The notes: generated by a model from the sequence alone, not told the origin. A stretch of DNA of 64,000 bases from Linanthus parryae (GCA_023055425.1 JALGPY010000003.1:71895491-71959490), one strand, 5' to 3'. Counted from the first letter of the stretch, positions 9,983-21,355 are shown. A program made the numbers and translations.

Positions 9983-11818
9983 ATGGAGTTTCATGTGCCC
10001 ATCTTAGACCATAACCGAGATGACATCCCTACGGACTATGAGCCGGACGAGCTTACCCCGTTGGTATATGACAGTTTTAGGTTCGTTAGCTATCAAGCCC
10101 AATTTTACTACTTGACGGCGACCAAAATGAGTCATAACATTCCCGTAGACCATAAGTTTGAGGTCGACCGTACTTACATGCCGCCAGAGATGGCTGACTA
10201 TGCGAGTCGACAGGACATTTTCGGGACGTCCCTAGCAGGGTTCCCGGACTTGTCCGATACTGACTTAGTGCGTGAGTTCTACGCGAACCTCATGTGCAGG
10301 GGGGAGGGGGAAGCCAATGGGGATGTCCGTTGGGTTTATTTGAGGCGGTCTTTTATATTGCTCACGGCGGATACCATCCGCCAAGCATATCAGATTCCGA
10401 TGCGCCACATCTCGTGCGCGTATGCCGAGTGTGCTGACTACCCGCCGAGTGATGCTGAGCTGTTGCGGGTTGTGACCGGGGGGCACCCGGAGGCCCATTT
10501 CGAGAGAGAGGGACCGGGCGAGATAGGCAAGAAATTGCATACTCGTTTTGTTACCGGCCCGCCACGGTGGTGGGCCGAGTGGGTAGTGAACAGGGTTGTA
10601 GGTATTAAGCACTTCACCTACCTTGACTTTGAGTACGTACTCTTAGTCTACTGCCTTGTGTTGGGACGAGACGTGGACATTCCTCGTCGGATTTGGGTAT
10701 ATATGATGGAACGGAACTGCACCGGTAGCAAGAAGGGATTGGGGTACGCCAACCTCATTGCCAAACTTGCACGGGATTACGAGGTTCCGATGCCAGATTT
10801 ACCGGGTGACTTAGCGCCTCCTTTGCTCCGGCCTTATAGGACGATTATTCGTCGTCACCCGGGCCCGCCACCTCCAGTTGTCGACCTCGATGAGGATGAT
10901 GACTTTATGGAGGAGGACCAGGCGCCTGCCCCTGCCCCTGCCCCTAGGAGGAGATCGACTCAGGAGCGACCAGTCAGTCGCCAGGCATCGGCCGGACTCC
11001 GGCGATGCCGTACTTCTCGAGAGAGCGAGCGGCCCGAGTCGAGTAGGCAGGGGACGGAGAGGAATGCCCAGCCTCAGCCTGCCCATGAGAGAGAGAGACC
11101 GGCCCCACGGGCCAACCCGGCCCCACGAGCTAGACCGGCCCCGCCCCGTAGACTGCCCAGAGTGGATGAGAGATTTGAGGGCTGTCGGGGTGGACGCAAG
11201 TCCATTGGAGAGAAGGTGTTAGAGGGAGTGGGCAAGATCTGGAGAGCGGTGACGCATGTCCGCCGGACTCAGCGGAAGGTCACCAAGGATACCCAGGCTG
11301 CCCTTGCGAGTATTCGAGAGGAGCAGCGGGATGCGGCTCGGCACGCAGGCCGAGACCCGCCACTCCCGCTGTATTTCCCACCCACCTACTCCAGTAGCTT
11401 TACCGAGGGATGGTCGGATGACGGGGACTCTAGCGAGTACACGTCTGCTCCGCCACCCCCGACCCAGCCACCACCACCGACTCAGCCATCACCGCCACCT
11501 GCCAGACAGGAGAGACGGCAGCCTGGGACACGATCCCGGCAGCCTACGGGCCGTCAGGATGGGACCCGTACTCGTCAGATGGGGACCCGTACCCAGCAGA
11601 CTGGGGCCCGTTCTCACCAGCAGTCCAGTGGCAGGACGACTTTGCGGTCCCAGCCACCTAGCAGTTGGACTGGGTCCGAGTCGCAGTCCTCAGATTACCG
11701 GCCCCGTACACGGGCACGCCAGCCGGTATTTAGGACTGATTCAGAGAGCAGCTCACCGGGTAGCATTTCCGGTACGTCCGAGACCGGGTCCGACCCGACA
11801 TTTTTTCCGGACGAGTGA
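9983..11818 (+). CDS. Envelope-position ORF of the Athila-like element (plant transposon protein domain)
   Basis: 611 codons from ATG 9983 to TGA 11816, fully open. The N-terminal ~290 residues look globular and contain LVREFYANL at about 95-103, a motif I associate with the 'putative plant transposon protein' family found in Athila second ORFs. From about residue 300 the chain is Pro/Arg/Gln/Ser-rich and probably disordered, with an acidic patch and short PTQPPPP-type repeats. I see no signal peptide and no convincing membrane helix, so an envelope-like function is not supported by sequence; the name reflects position only. It is probably expressed from a subgenomic or separately initiated RNA, because 1.1 kb of noncoding DNA separates it from pol. 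Function unknown. Confidence 0.85.
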   Translation: MEFHVPILDHNRDDIPTDYEPDELTPLVYDSFRFVSYQAQFYYLTATKMSHNIPVDHKFEVDRTYMPPEMADYASRQDIFGTSLAGFPDLSDTDLVREFYANLMCRGEGEANGDVRWVYLRRSFILLTADTIRQAYQIPMRHISCAYAECADYPPSDAELLRVVTGGHPEAHFEREGPGEIGKKLHTRFVTGPPRWWAEWVVNRVVGIKHFTYLDFEYVLLVYCLVLGRDVDIPRRIWVYMMERNCTGSKKGLGYANLIAKLARDYEVPMPDLPGDLAPPLLRPYRTIIRRHPGPPPPVVDLDEDDDFMEEDQAPAPAPAPRRRSTQERPVSRQASAGLRRCRTSRESERPESSRQGTERNAQPQPAHERERPAPRANPAPRARPAPPRRLPRVDERFEGCRGGRKSIGEKVLEGVGKIWRAVTHVRRTQRKVTKDTQAALASIREEQRDAARHAGRDPPLPLYFPPTYSSSFTEGWSDDGDSSEYTSAPPPPTQPPPPTQPSPPPARQERRQPGTRSRQPTGRQDGTRTRQMGTRTQQTGARSHQQSSGRTTLRSQPPSSWTGSESQSSDYRPRTRARQPVFRTDSESSSPGSISGTSETGSDPTFFPDE

Positions 11819-11988
11819 GTGCCATGAGGGCATGCCACCTCTTAGTGGGGGGGTGGTAGTCGTGTCTGCATTAACCCGGTCTGCACGTTTTTTCGTATTT
11901 ATTTTTGTTTTTATTTTTATTTTTGAGTCAGCATATTTTCTTTATTTGAGTCAACCCACCATAATCATTCTAGCCATGCATTGTATAT

Positions 11989-12031
<43 letters not shown>

Positions 12032-12068
12032 AAAATCGGAAAAATTAAAAATTTTTTATGCTGCTGAT

Positions 12069-12101
12069 TGGGTATATACGCAGGGCCTGCGTATATACGC
12101 A
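12069..12101. promoter_or_regulatory. Palindrome pair downstream of the second ORF
   Basis: TGGGTATATACGCA at 12069 and the perfect TGCGTATATACGCA at 12088, again 19 bp apart with linker GGGCC. With 9120-9235 this places palindrome pairs on both sides of the second ORF. Confidence 0.5.
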
Positions 12102-12998
12102 AACAGCAAGTATAAATTATTTTTCAAAAAAAAAAAAAGGTTTAAAATCAGAAAATTTTGAGAAAGGGCAATCAAGATAACGAAAACAGTGAAGAAATTG
12201 AGTTTGAATCCTTTGAAAGAAAAGAAAACTTGCACCGAGGTATAGTAGATAGGTGAGAGCCAGTGACCTTTGGAATCCGCAAGTAGTTATCGACTGAGCG
12301 AAAAATCCGACTAGTTGCTATACCACCGTCACATAGGTAGTCGACAACCCGCCCACGGGCGCCGTCACGGTCATCGCATTTTTCGGTGGAGTGACTGGCT
12401 ATCAAGGGACCTCACGTCCTGTTTCTTACCCCTAGGTCCAATTAGACAACCCGTTTGAAGCCATCTACCCTCTTTCTTCGTAGCCACTTTAGCCTAGGCA
12501 GCCTTCTTTGAGACCTCATCAGTCGATAGTTGGCTATTCTATGTGTTATGACGGAGGGAGTGAGTAGGGGACAGGTTTTAGATAGGGGAGCTTCAGGAGA
12601 TATCAGTTTTGGACAGTTTCAGTTTTGACACGTTTTTCGAGGGAAGGACAGGGTGAGTGAGAGGCGACAGTGCATTAATTTGCGGAGGTGGATCACTTCA
12701 CTACATAGTGACCACAGGAGGAGTTAGTCGCGTGCGAGCATCTTTTCGCACAAACCGGGGTTCCGGGGGGTTGTAGGGTCAATTGGTGGTTGTGCCGTTT
12801 TTCTACATCTTTGGTGATGAGGAGGTTCGGTGGGACTGCACGGTATTCTTTCGACTACAGGATCAGCGCTTCAGGATTAGTGTGGGGGTACTTCACATGA
12901 GGACATTTTACGTACCCCACGACAGAAATTTATTTTCACTCACTCAGCTTTAGTCAGTTTAGCATTGTTGATATTCGTGTGCGTATGTATATACAGTT

Positions 12999-13096
12999 GT
13001 GAGAAAAAAAAAAAAAAAAAGAAGAAGAAGAAAAAAAAAAAAAAGAAAAAAAAAAAGAAAGAAAAAGAAAAAGAAAAAGAAAAAGAAAAAGAAAAA
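12999..13096 (+). repeat. Poly-purine A/G low-complexity tract
   Basis: About 100 bp of almost pure A and G on the + strand, with GAA, GAAAAA and poly-A runs. Confidence 0.8.
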
Positions 13097-13788
13097 TTAT
13101 TATGATCTAGTTTTTAGTTTGTTTTGTGTTTTTATTACTTAAATAAAAAGCTGAGTGAGTGACACAATTTTCGAGACATTTTGCACCGCTTCACATTTGT
13201 GGCCGCGAGCACGGCGAAGACACACCGGGGGACAGGAGAATTGAGACAGCAGGAACTTAGGTGTTTCGGGCAGTTTTTCGGGATCTCGGTGAGGGGTGTG
13301 AGTTTGGTAAATTGTGAGAATGTCATAACATGTAGGATTATGCCGTACCTTGATACATATATTTATCCTACCTGTTTAGACATAGATCCTGTCGGAAATA
13401 GCTCGGATGGTAAGTTAGCTAGGGATTTGCTCAGTTTGATAACCAAAGTAATAGTACTTCGGTCCAGTGCTTAAATCCACCATATAAATCTGTTCAGACT
13501 TACCGATCGCTTGCAGGGGAGTAAATTCTGAAAAGGATGAGATCACGAGGACACACTGTTTCTGTTTTTTGAGGTTGCCCGATCTCGCCAAAAAATATTT
13601 TTTTGTCACTAGTCTGTTTTGAGTCGTTTGAGTCTGTGTATATTCTATCTGCGTCAGTTTTTCTATCGAGTCGTCCGGTTGAAAGGTTCGGGTCGAAAGT
13701 GTATGCAACGGTAGGGTATGTGCAGAGTCAGTCACGAGGACAGAACTGCAGGCTAGAGTTGGCAGGATTGCTCGGGACGAGCAATGTT

Positions 13789-13803
13789 TAGTGCGGGGGT
13801 ATT
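13789..13803 (+). other. Polypurine tract before the 3' LTR
   Basis: TAGTGCGGGGGTATT directly abuts the LTR start TGATAAC. A G-rich tract here is the plus-strand primer site expected in LTR retrotransposons. Confidence 0.8.
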
Positions 13804-15404
13804 TGATAACGCCCAATTAGGGGTTATCTTTTAGCCTGATTTCACGAGTATTTGTGCCGAAATTAGCGGTTTTTGCCGGAAAATGCCTTAGAATGCCCCG
13901 GGAATCTAGAACGAGACGTGTATTTGTACTTGCTGGATTTCTGCTTATTTCTGCTCATTTCTTGCTATATTTGGATATGATCGCGGGTATTCGTTCGTGT
14001 TGCCTTTTCAGGAACAGGTTCAGGAGGTGCATCGGGAAGCGTGCCGGGACCCAGCCGGGACCGTCTCGGGAAACGTGCACAAGACCGGGACACGACGGAA
14101 ACACGGAAGAGCAGAAGAGCACCGAAGAGGCAAGCCGGGAGCATCAGGAAGAAGAGTGGGACCCAGGGGACCAGTCCTGGCCCACCAGAGGACCAAGTGG
14201 GCCCCACATACCCCACGGCCTGCGTATATACGCAGGCCCTGCGTATATACGCAGCACCTGCGTATATACGCAGGCAGAGGGGATGTGGGGGGAGCTTGGT
14301 GGGCCCTGGTTGCGTATATACGCAACCCCTGCGTATATACGCAGCCAGTTTGACTTTCTGGTCAAAGACGGTGGACCGATGGCATATTCCGTAATTTCGA
14401 GCACGAGCGTTTTCAGGAAACAGCACTATTTAAAGACTCGTCCAGACTCGTTTTGAAGACACGAAGACACAGCACAATTTACAGCACACCCGAAGGACAA
14501 GTCGGAGCATTCACGGAGAGCACGAAAGCGCGATTCGAGATTCGAAGACTTAGTTTGATTTCGTTCTCTCTCTTTATATTCAGAAACTGCGTTTTGTATT
14601 ATGTCTAGTCGTAGCTAAACTTTTCACCTAGGTTCTCGGTGAACCTAGGGTTTCGTACTCAGATTTTATGATTACTACGTTTATGGATTCATGGTGATTG
14701 TCTTAATTCAGCAAGTTGTATCTGTTATTCTGGTTTGATTATTATCGTATATGCATGATAGGATTGATCACCCAGGATTGCTATAGACCCGAGCTTGTAG
14801 GTGAAAACGTCAAGTTAGGGTTAGGAAGAAAAACCGGGATTTAGTACCTTACCCTGATAGACCGACCAGAGAAAGGGAGATAGGGCTAGCATTGAAAAAC
14901 GTGAGACCAACTGTTAGAGAATTTGACCCGGGCCATTCGGACAGGTTAGAAACCCTAACAGGATTAGACCGAGACTGCAGACTTAGGCAGCTTAACAAGA
15001 ATCCGAAAGTCTGCAGGATCGGGATTACGTGTGGAATCTGAAAAGTCACTGCACAACTGGTACGTTGCACAGATACCGAAACTGCTGAGTGTTTTCATAA
15101 ACGAACGTAAAACTGAAATCTGTAGAAACCCTAGGGGATCCTGGAGCCTAGCCTTCATCTATTATCGTTACAACAAAATCAGCTTATATCAGAAAACGTC
15201 ACAAAAATATTTACAGTTTTAAATTCTGTTTTTAGTTTAGTCACTATAATCACAACCTCCTCCTCCTGGTTACTACTCTTGGGAAACCGAAACTGACAAC
15301 TTGAGTAAACCCGAACAGTCCTCGTGGGAACGATAATCCGAGTCTAATTGCACCCGGTACTACGAGATTCGTACACTTGCGATAGCACGTTAGTTTGCGC
15401 ATCA
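13804..15404 (+). repeat. 3' LTR of the Athila-like element
   Basis: 1601 bp, offset exactly 12,115 bp from the 5' LTR, with no difference noticed. Palindromes start at 14221, 14240, 14259, 14311 and 14330. Ends ATCA at 15404, followed by the target duplication GCTTG. Confidence 0.95.
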
Positions 15405-15409
15405 GCTTG
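15405..15409. other. Right target-site duplication GCTTG
   Basis: Perfect match to 1684-1688. Confidence 0.95.
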
Positions 15410-15555
15410 AGCGTCGAAGTAGTTTATGCTCATGCCTTAGGAGCGGTGGACAATATCTCATGCGAAGATCGAGAAAGTTTAGGCTCTTATCCAGGAGCTA
15501 TAAACAATCTTCAAATGCGAAGATCGAGAAAGTTTAGACTCTTATCCAGGAGCAT
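15410..15555. repeat. Tandem array resumes (31-bp and 55-bp units)
   Basis: Contains AGTTTATGCTCATGCCTTAG and two copies of CGAAGATCGAGAAAGTTTAG, the same units as 1131-1688. This confirms that 1689-15404 was inserted into a pre-existing array. Confidence 0.85.
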
Positions 15556-15862
15556 TCTGATATAAATTTGTTGATTTTGGAGCAGTGAAATCCATGCCCT
15601 TCAAATCACCTCGTCCAATCTTCGATTTGCCGTGAATCTTCCGTGGCCATTTAACTAAGGAAAGAATTAGTTTCATCACACTAGAGTTCTTTCTTTTCTG
15701 TGATTGGGTCGCTTTAACTTCACTTAGAGAAGCCATCTTTAGCTTTATGTCTTGGAGGACTCCTTCATATTGAGTTTGTTCATGCTTCAAGGAGATAGAA
15801 GATATGTCTGGAGAGAGCTGCGTTGGCTGGGGTTTCTTCTTTTTCCATACCTTCTCCAACTC
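15542..15862 (-). pseudogene. Unidentified coding fragment, probably of the minus-strand Gypsy element
   Basis: An open minus-strand frame of about 105 codons, Lys/Ser/Gln-rich (for example KVWKKKKPQPTQ near its start and VKWPRKIHGKSK later), that runs into the tandem array. I do not recognise the domain. It lies directly beside the target duplication of the 15864-21279 insertion. On the far side (21285 onward) the minus-strand sequence leads into the gag remnant, so this fragment is probably the interrupted continuation of that element. Alternative: a captured host exon. Confidence 0.4.
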
Positions 15863-17138
15863 ATGCTACACCCCCAAATCATACGGCCGGCCGAACCGTA
15901 TATTTGGAAAGATGCCTCCGTCCGAGGAGATAAACCCCACTGGATACGGAGCAGGATCGCCGGTTCTTAGTTAATACAACCATCGATAATCCAAATATAA
16001 GTTATTATACATTCATAATAAACCAGTGACATTGTCTGAAAAACATAAGTACATTACATTCGATATGAAAATTACTAGGTGATGTACTATACAGCCTGAT
16101 ACTTTAGCCATCCGCGTTGTGAACGTCCCCCACCTTACTCGTTACTTGCGGGTTTTGAATAGCACAAGCCGACCGCAGGAAAATTTTAATCAGTAAAAAC
16201 TGAGTAAATTCATACTGCGATAAGTAAAACGAGTTTTTGGCACAAAGCATTTATGGACACGTGATATGTAGCAGAAATCCACATTAGTTGCTATCATAAT
16301 TCAATTTTTCCATTCTCGTCATTAATTTGGCTGAGGCGTGTTAGAGCCCAGCGGGTAACGAATGTCCATAGAGGGGTCAAGATGCAATATATATATATCA
16401 CAATAGGGTGCCTCTCGGGATAATGTGATTCCCGATTCACCCGAGCGTTGTGGGAGCCCCTACGTCAATCCCCGCTCGTAATCATAACTATGAGACCTTA
16501 AGTGTCGACACCCCTATACCATAATGACCCGTACTGGTATAAGTAGTACTCCATAGTTTTCACATATAAATAAAAATCCGGGTGCACGCAGGCTAACCAC
16601 GGAGTAGGTATGTAATCTCGTAGGATTAGCACGCTAGGAGGATCGACTCACATGCGCCTCCGGCCTTAGCCTCCACACACATCCTCTGCACATCGCCCCA
16701 ATTATGTTATAGTGCATTATTCAAGTGTCGTTTCATAATAATCACGACTGGTTCCACACCATCATTTCTCAAGAGTATCACTTTATTTCCAACTTGTCAT
16801 TATAAAAATATCATTTGTTCAAGATTCATAATTTCCAACCGAGTATTCAAAAGAGGATTCTCAAAACTCAATTCACAACATTTGTTCAATTCCAAGTATC
16901 GGGAGTTATAACGAGATCATATTTCTACGCTCACAAAATCACATTTGATAGTTAAAGTATTGCACATATGAACTTACCGATGATAAATAGATCGATGTGT
17001 CTACAACAAGGGAGTTCTACCACTCGTACTCAACAAACTCGTCGTCTACGAAACCGTCGCCTACAATTTATAATTTCTAATCAATTCAAATTCCAACTAG
17101 CATGTGAAATGAAATTATGCGATGAGTGTCCTACTTGA

Positions 17139-17142
<4 letters not shown>

Positions 17143-17226
<84 letters not shown>

Positions 17227-17230
17227 TTTT
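17143..17230. repeat. (ATTT)n microsatellite
   Basis: About 87 bp of uninterrupted TTTA/ATTT tetranucleotide repeats inside the large solo-LTR-like element. Confidence 0.95.
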
Positions 17231-17650
17231 CCTTCAAGATAACCCCCAAATTCCTCATTTTAGTTATTAGAAATAATCTTCAAGTCAATTAGTTTGTCAT
17301 TCTATAAAGTGGCTATTTCCAATATATAGCTAGTTATTATTAGTTAATTTCATTTTGAAAACTTATACTTATTATTTAGTCACACAATTACCCTTACCAT
17401 CCTCTAATTATTAATATTTCACAAAATGATTTAGTTAACTTAAGTATATCAAAAGGCATCATTATCCCAATATCATATTAGTTCTAGCTTTGTTTGTAAA
17501 AATTGTGCTTGACTTATATTATAAGAGTAGTTACATATATTTACTCAAAACCCACATTCTATTAGTAGTAAAAGAAAAAAACTCATTTACAAAGTCTTTA
17601 TACATAAGTAAAATTTCTATACTTGTATGATGATAACTTAACCATAGGTT

Positions 17651-17651
<1 letters not shown>

Positions 17652-17689
<38 letters not shown>
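17652..17689. repeat. (AT)n microsatellite
   Basis: About 19 AT dinucleotides, followed by shorter AT runs near 17764-17790. Confidence 0.9.
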
Positions 17690-17690
<1 letters not shown>

Positions 17691-18470
17691 TATATTAACA
17701 TAACTATATTTATGTGTATATATTTATCCTTCTCAAGTCCTTTATATTATCATATCCATATTAATATATATATATATATATGTATATATATTTATTCTTC
17801 TCAAGTCCTATTATGTATATACATACACTATTTTACTTGTAACAATGTAAAGTTTTCTCATTTTCAAAAATGTAAAGTTTTCTACAAATTTCAGATTCTG
17901 TAAATTAAAGTAAGGTCCCCAAATTTTCTGTTTTGTACACAAACATCCCATAACTTTCTGTTTATAACTAAAGTTACCCCCCTTTCTTCATCTTCCTCAA
18001 CCATCAACACCCAAATCACCAATTCGATTAATCTTTGTTACCCATCAAATTTTGATGTTACAAAACTCAAATTCAAGTCCCAATATGCAGTTCTGAATCA
18101 AAAATCAATCAAAACAGTTACCGAGAGAGGGTTAAATCAACCGCCGAAGTTTGGAGACGAACTCGCCGGAATTAATGGAGCTCCGGTGGTCGATTGGCCG
18201 GCCCTGGACCTCTGGACTTGCTCCGGTGGCTGGGACGAGGTCGGAGGAGTGCCAGAGAGTGGGGGAAGAGAGGCAGAGGGCACGGTGGCCCTGGGTCCCG
18301 TCGGGTTTGGCTTCGGGTCGGATCCGGTGGTGGCTCCGGCCACCGCTGCTTCTTCCTCTTCCTCTGTTTCTGGGCGTCGAGAACAGAGATGGATATGGCG
18401 AGAGAGTGGGTGGAGCAGGTTGTGGCGCCGGGTGATTTTCCGTCGGGGGAGGCAGTGGCTTCTCTGCCGC

Positions 18471-20069
18471 TGATGCGCAAACTAACGTGCTATCGCAAGT
18501 GTACGAATCTTGTAGTACCGGGTGCAATTAGACTCGGATTATCGTTCCCACGAGGACTGTTTCGGGTTTACTTACGTTGTCAGTTTCGGTTTTCCAAGAG
18601 TAGTAACCAGGAGGAGTAGGTTGTGATTATAGCGACTAAACTAAAAACAGAATTTAAAAACGTAAATATTTTTTGTGACGTTTTCTGAAATAAGCTGATT
18701 TGGTTGTAACGATATTAGATGAAGACTAGGTTCCAGGATCCCCTAGGGTTTCTACAGATTTTAGCTTTACGTTCGATTATGAAAACACTCAGCAGTTTCG
18801 ATATCTGTGCAACGTACCAGTTGTGCAGTGACTTTTCAGATTCCACACGTAATCCCGATCCTGCAGACTTTCGGATTCTTGTTAAGCTGCCTAAGTCTGC
18901 AGTCTCGGTCTTATCCTGTTAGGGTTTCTAACTTGTCCGAATGGCCCGGGTCAAATTCTCTAACAGTTGGTCTCACGTTTTTCGATGCTAGCCCTATCTC
19001 CCTTTCTCTGGTCGGTCTATCAGGGTAAGGTACTAGATCCCGGTTTTTCTTCCTAACCCTAACTTGACGTTTTCACCTACAAGCTCGGGTCTATAGCAAT
19101 CCTGGGTGATCAATCCTATCATGCATATACGATAATAATCAAACCAGAATAACAGATACAACTTGCTGAATTAAGACAATCATCATGAATCCATAAACGT
19201 AGTAATCATAAAATCTGAGTACGAAACCCTAGGTTCACCGAGAACCTAGGTGAAAAGTTTAGCTACGACTAGACATAGTACAAAACGCAGTTTCTGAATA
19301 TAAAGAGAGAGAACGAAATCAAACTAAGCCTTCGAATCTCGAATCGCGCTTTCGTGCTCTCCGTGAATGCTCTGACTTGTCCTTTGGTTGTGCTGAGAAT
19401 TGTGCTGTGTCTCCGTGATTGCCCTCAAAACGAGTCTGGACGAGTCTTTAAATAGTGCTGTTTCCTGAAAACGCTTGTGCTCGAAATTACGGAATCTGCC
19501 ATCGGTCCACCGTCTTTGACCAAAAGTCAAAACTGGCTGCGTATATACGCAGGGGTTGCGTATATACGCAACCAGGGCCCAACCAACATCCCCCACCACC
19601 CTCACTGCCTGCGTATATACGCAGGGGCTGCGTATATACGCAGGGTCTGCGTATATACGCAGGCCGTGGGGGTAGGTGGGGCCCACTTGGTCCTCTGGTG
19701 GGCCAGGTCTGGTCCCCTGGGTCCCACTCTTCTGCCTGACGCTCCCGGTTTGCCTCTTCGGTGTACTTCTGCTTTTCCGTGTTTCCGTCGTGTCCCGGTC
19801 TTGTGCACGCTTCCCGAGACGGTCCCGGCTTGGTCCCGGCACGCTTCCCGATGCACCTCCCGAACCTGTTCCTGAAAAGGCAACACGAACGAAAACCCGC
19901 GATCATATCCAAATATAGCAAGAATTAAGCAGAAATCCAGCAAATACAAATAAACGTCTCGTTCTAGATTCCCGGGGCATTCTAAGGCATTTTCCGGCAA
20001 AAACCGCTAATTCCGACACAAATACTCGTGAAATCAGGCTAAAAGATAACCCCTAATTGGGCGTTATCA
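18471..20069 (-). mobile_element. Solo LTR of the Athila-like family, nested
   Basis: Reverse complement of the 1601-bp LTR with scattered substitutions; 1599 bp. On the + strand it starts TGATGCGCAA and ends GCGTTATCA. The flanking 5-bp duplication GCCGC is perfect (18466-18470 and 20070-20074). No primer site, coding region or second LTR is attached, so it formed by LTR-LTR recombination. It is older than the copy at 1689-15404, judged by its divergence. It keeps five palindromes. Confidence 0.95.
19538..19661. promoter_or_regulatory. Phased palindrome array in the solo LTR
   Basis: TGCGTATATACGCA starts at 19538, 19557, 19610, 19629 and 19648. All five are perfect, with steps of 19, 53, 19 and 19 bp, although surrounding sequence has diverged from the intact copy. 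Confidence 0.6.
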
Positions 20070-20509
20070 GCCGCTGCCGCTGCTGTTGTTCGCCGGTCAA
20101 AACAGAGACCAGAGAGAGAGGTTGGGGAGAGAGACGAGGGAGAAGAAGAGGAGGGAGATGACGAAGGTGGGACGGTGGTGGTGGTGTCTGTCGTTGATGG
20201 TGGTGGCGATGGTGAAGGTGGTGATGATGGAAGTGGTGGTGTCGGCAGTGGTGTTGTTTGGGTGTTGCTGATGTATATTGAGGAAGAAGGAGAGAGGCGA
20301 TGGTGGGGGCTGTTATGATGGTGAAGAGAAGAGAAGAGTGGTGGCAGTGGTGGTGTTGTTTGTGATGGTGATGGTGGTTGCGGTGGAGGTGGTTTTTTGT
20401 GTTTATTGCTGAAGGAGGAGGGAGAGAGGAAGATGATGGTGATGGTGGTGATTTTGGTTGTTTGCCGAGGAAGAGGAGGAGAGGAGGAGGTGATGGTGGT
20501 TTTGTTGTT

Positions 20510-20550
<41 letters not shown>

Positions 20551-21006
20551 CTGTGATGAGGAGGAAGGAGTAAGGGGGGTTTTTATAGAGAAGGGGGTGA
20601 TGATTTGAGGGAGATGTGAGTGAGGGTGTGTGTGTGTTTCCGGTGAGGGATGAGAGAGAGGCTGGGAGAGTTTTGTGAGTGTGTGTGTTTTGTGTGTTGC
20701 CGTGAGGGGGGGGGGGAAGAAAAGAAAACAAGAGAGAGAGAGAGAGGTGGGGGTGTGTTGGTACGGGGAGAGAGAGAGATAGAGGGGGTGAGATGTTTTG
20801 TGAAGGATGTAAAAAAATGAGAGTGTGTTTGTGTGTGTCAGCCGAGAGAGAGAAAAGGGAGCAAAGAAAAACAAGGGGGTGTGTTGGAGGAGAGATAAAT
20901 GGAAGAGTTGTTTTGTGAGAGGAGAAAAAGATGGGACGGGGGAGTGGGTGGTGTTGTAGGAGAAAAATAGGGGAAGGAGAGAGAGAGAGAGAGTGTTTTG
21001 CTAGTA

Positions 21007-21037
<31 letters not shown>

Positions 21038-21060
21038 TATTATTATTATTATTACCATTA
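20070..21060 (-). repeat. CT/CA-rich low-complexity leader of the large solo-LTR-like element
   Basis: On the minus strand this is C/T- and CCA-rich, with a ~38-nt poly-T on the + strand (20512-20550) and a (TAT)n block (about 21010-21052). It yields long Ser/Pro/His-rich frames without domains. The equivalent part of the 49543-52269 copy is also CT-rich. Confidence 0.6.
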
Positions 21061-21355
21061 TTTTATTATAGTATTTATACGTATTTAAGTCTCGTATTAT
21101 ACGGAAATAAGAATACGGTATTATTATACAGTATAAATATACTATTATTTATATTTGTTTATGTAAAAGACAACTACTCCCCCCTTAGTTTCTAAAATGC
21201 ATGGTTTAGCCCCCGTATTTATAATAACTTTTTAAAGAAATTGCACAATCACCCCCATTAGATAGACTCGGGTATTTCAACTCACGCATATTTGAGCCAT
21301 TACATGAACATGTAGGACGATCATTACACAGTGTTGGCTTACTTTGATGTTGGAC

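Larger units (their letters stand above)
11819..13788 (+). other. Long noncoding 3' region of the Athila-like element
   Basis: About 2 kb without a convincing gene. It contains a ~30-nt poly-A (about 11995-12027), a palindrome pair (12069-12101), a second polypurine-like site (12877-12893) and a purine-only A/G tract (about 12999-13096). A 97-codon ORF at 13181-13474 has no recognisable domain. Confidence 0.6.
1689..15404 (+). mobile_element. Complete Athila-like Ty3/Gypsy LTR retrotransposon (13,716 bp)
   Basis: Order: 5' LTR (1689-3289), tRNA-Asp primer site (3296-3313), gag-pol (3435-8843), spacer, envelope-position ORF (9983-11818), long noncoding 3' region, polypurine tract (about 13789-13803), 3' LTR (13804-15404). 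Both LTRs are 1601 bp, begin TG and end CA. All stretches I compared are identical between them, including every reading frame longer than 60 codons. Flanks carry a perfect 5-bp duplication. Lineage is inferred from the tRNA-Asp primer site, the protease motif [11 protein letters not shown], a gag-pol in one frame and a large second ORF after pol; no chromodomain is visible. Both ORFs are open, so insertion is recent and the element may be autonomous. It is nested in a tandem array. Confidence 0.95.
15864..21279 (-). mobile_element. Large solo-LTR-like element (3.8 kb without its nested insert)
   Basis: On the minus strand it begins TGAAATACCCG and ends GGGGTGTAGCA, a TG...CA element. It is flanked by the perfect 5-bp duplication ACTCA (15859-15863 and 21280-21284). 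Subtracting the nested solo LTR and its duplication leaves 3812 bp. There is no gag or pol and no internal LTR pair, so it is either a solo LTR of a family with very long LTRs or a noncoding element. It is homologous to 49543-52269: shared stretches include GACCTTAAGTGTCGACAC (16494-16511), TTAGAGCCCAGCGGGTAACG (from 16340) and TTTGATAGTTAAAGTATT (16944-16961). The 5' part has a (TTA)n microsatellite, a CT-rich leader and a GC-rich codon-like stretch. Confidence 0.8.

Noticed and set aside
13181..13474. 97-codon ORF in the Athila 3' region
   Set aside because: No recognisable motif, no sign of coding constraint, and within a known noncoding stretch of the element.
18124..18619. Overlapping ORFs of 94-141 codons on both strands
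   Set aside because: GC-rich leader of the solo-LTR-like element; frames run across the solo-LTR junction and show no domain.
20039..21058. 339- and 273-codon minus-strand ORFs
   Set aside because: Low-complexity Ser/Pro/His/Asn/Lys sequence from CT-rich DNA and microsatellites; no domain, and the frame crosses an LTR border.
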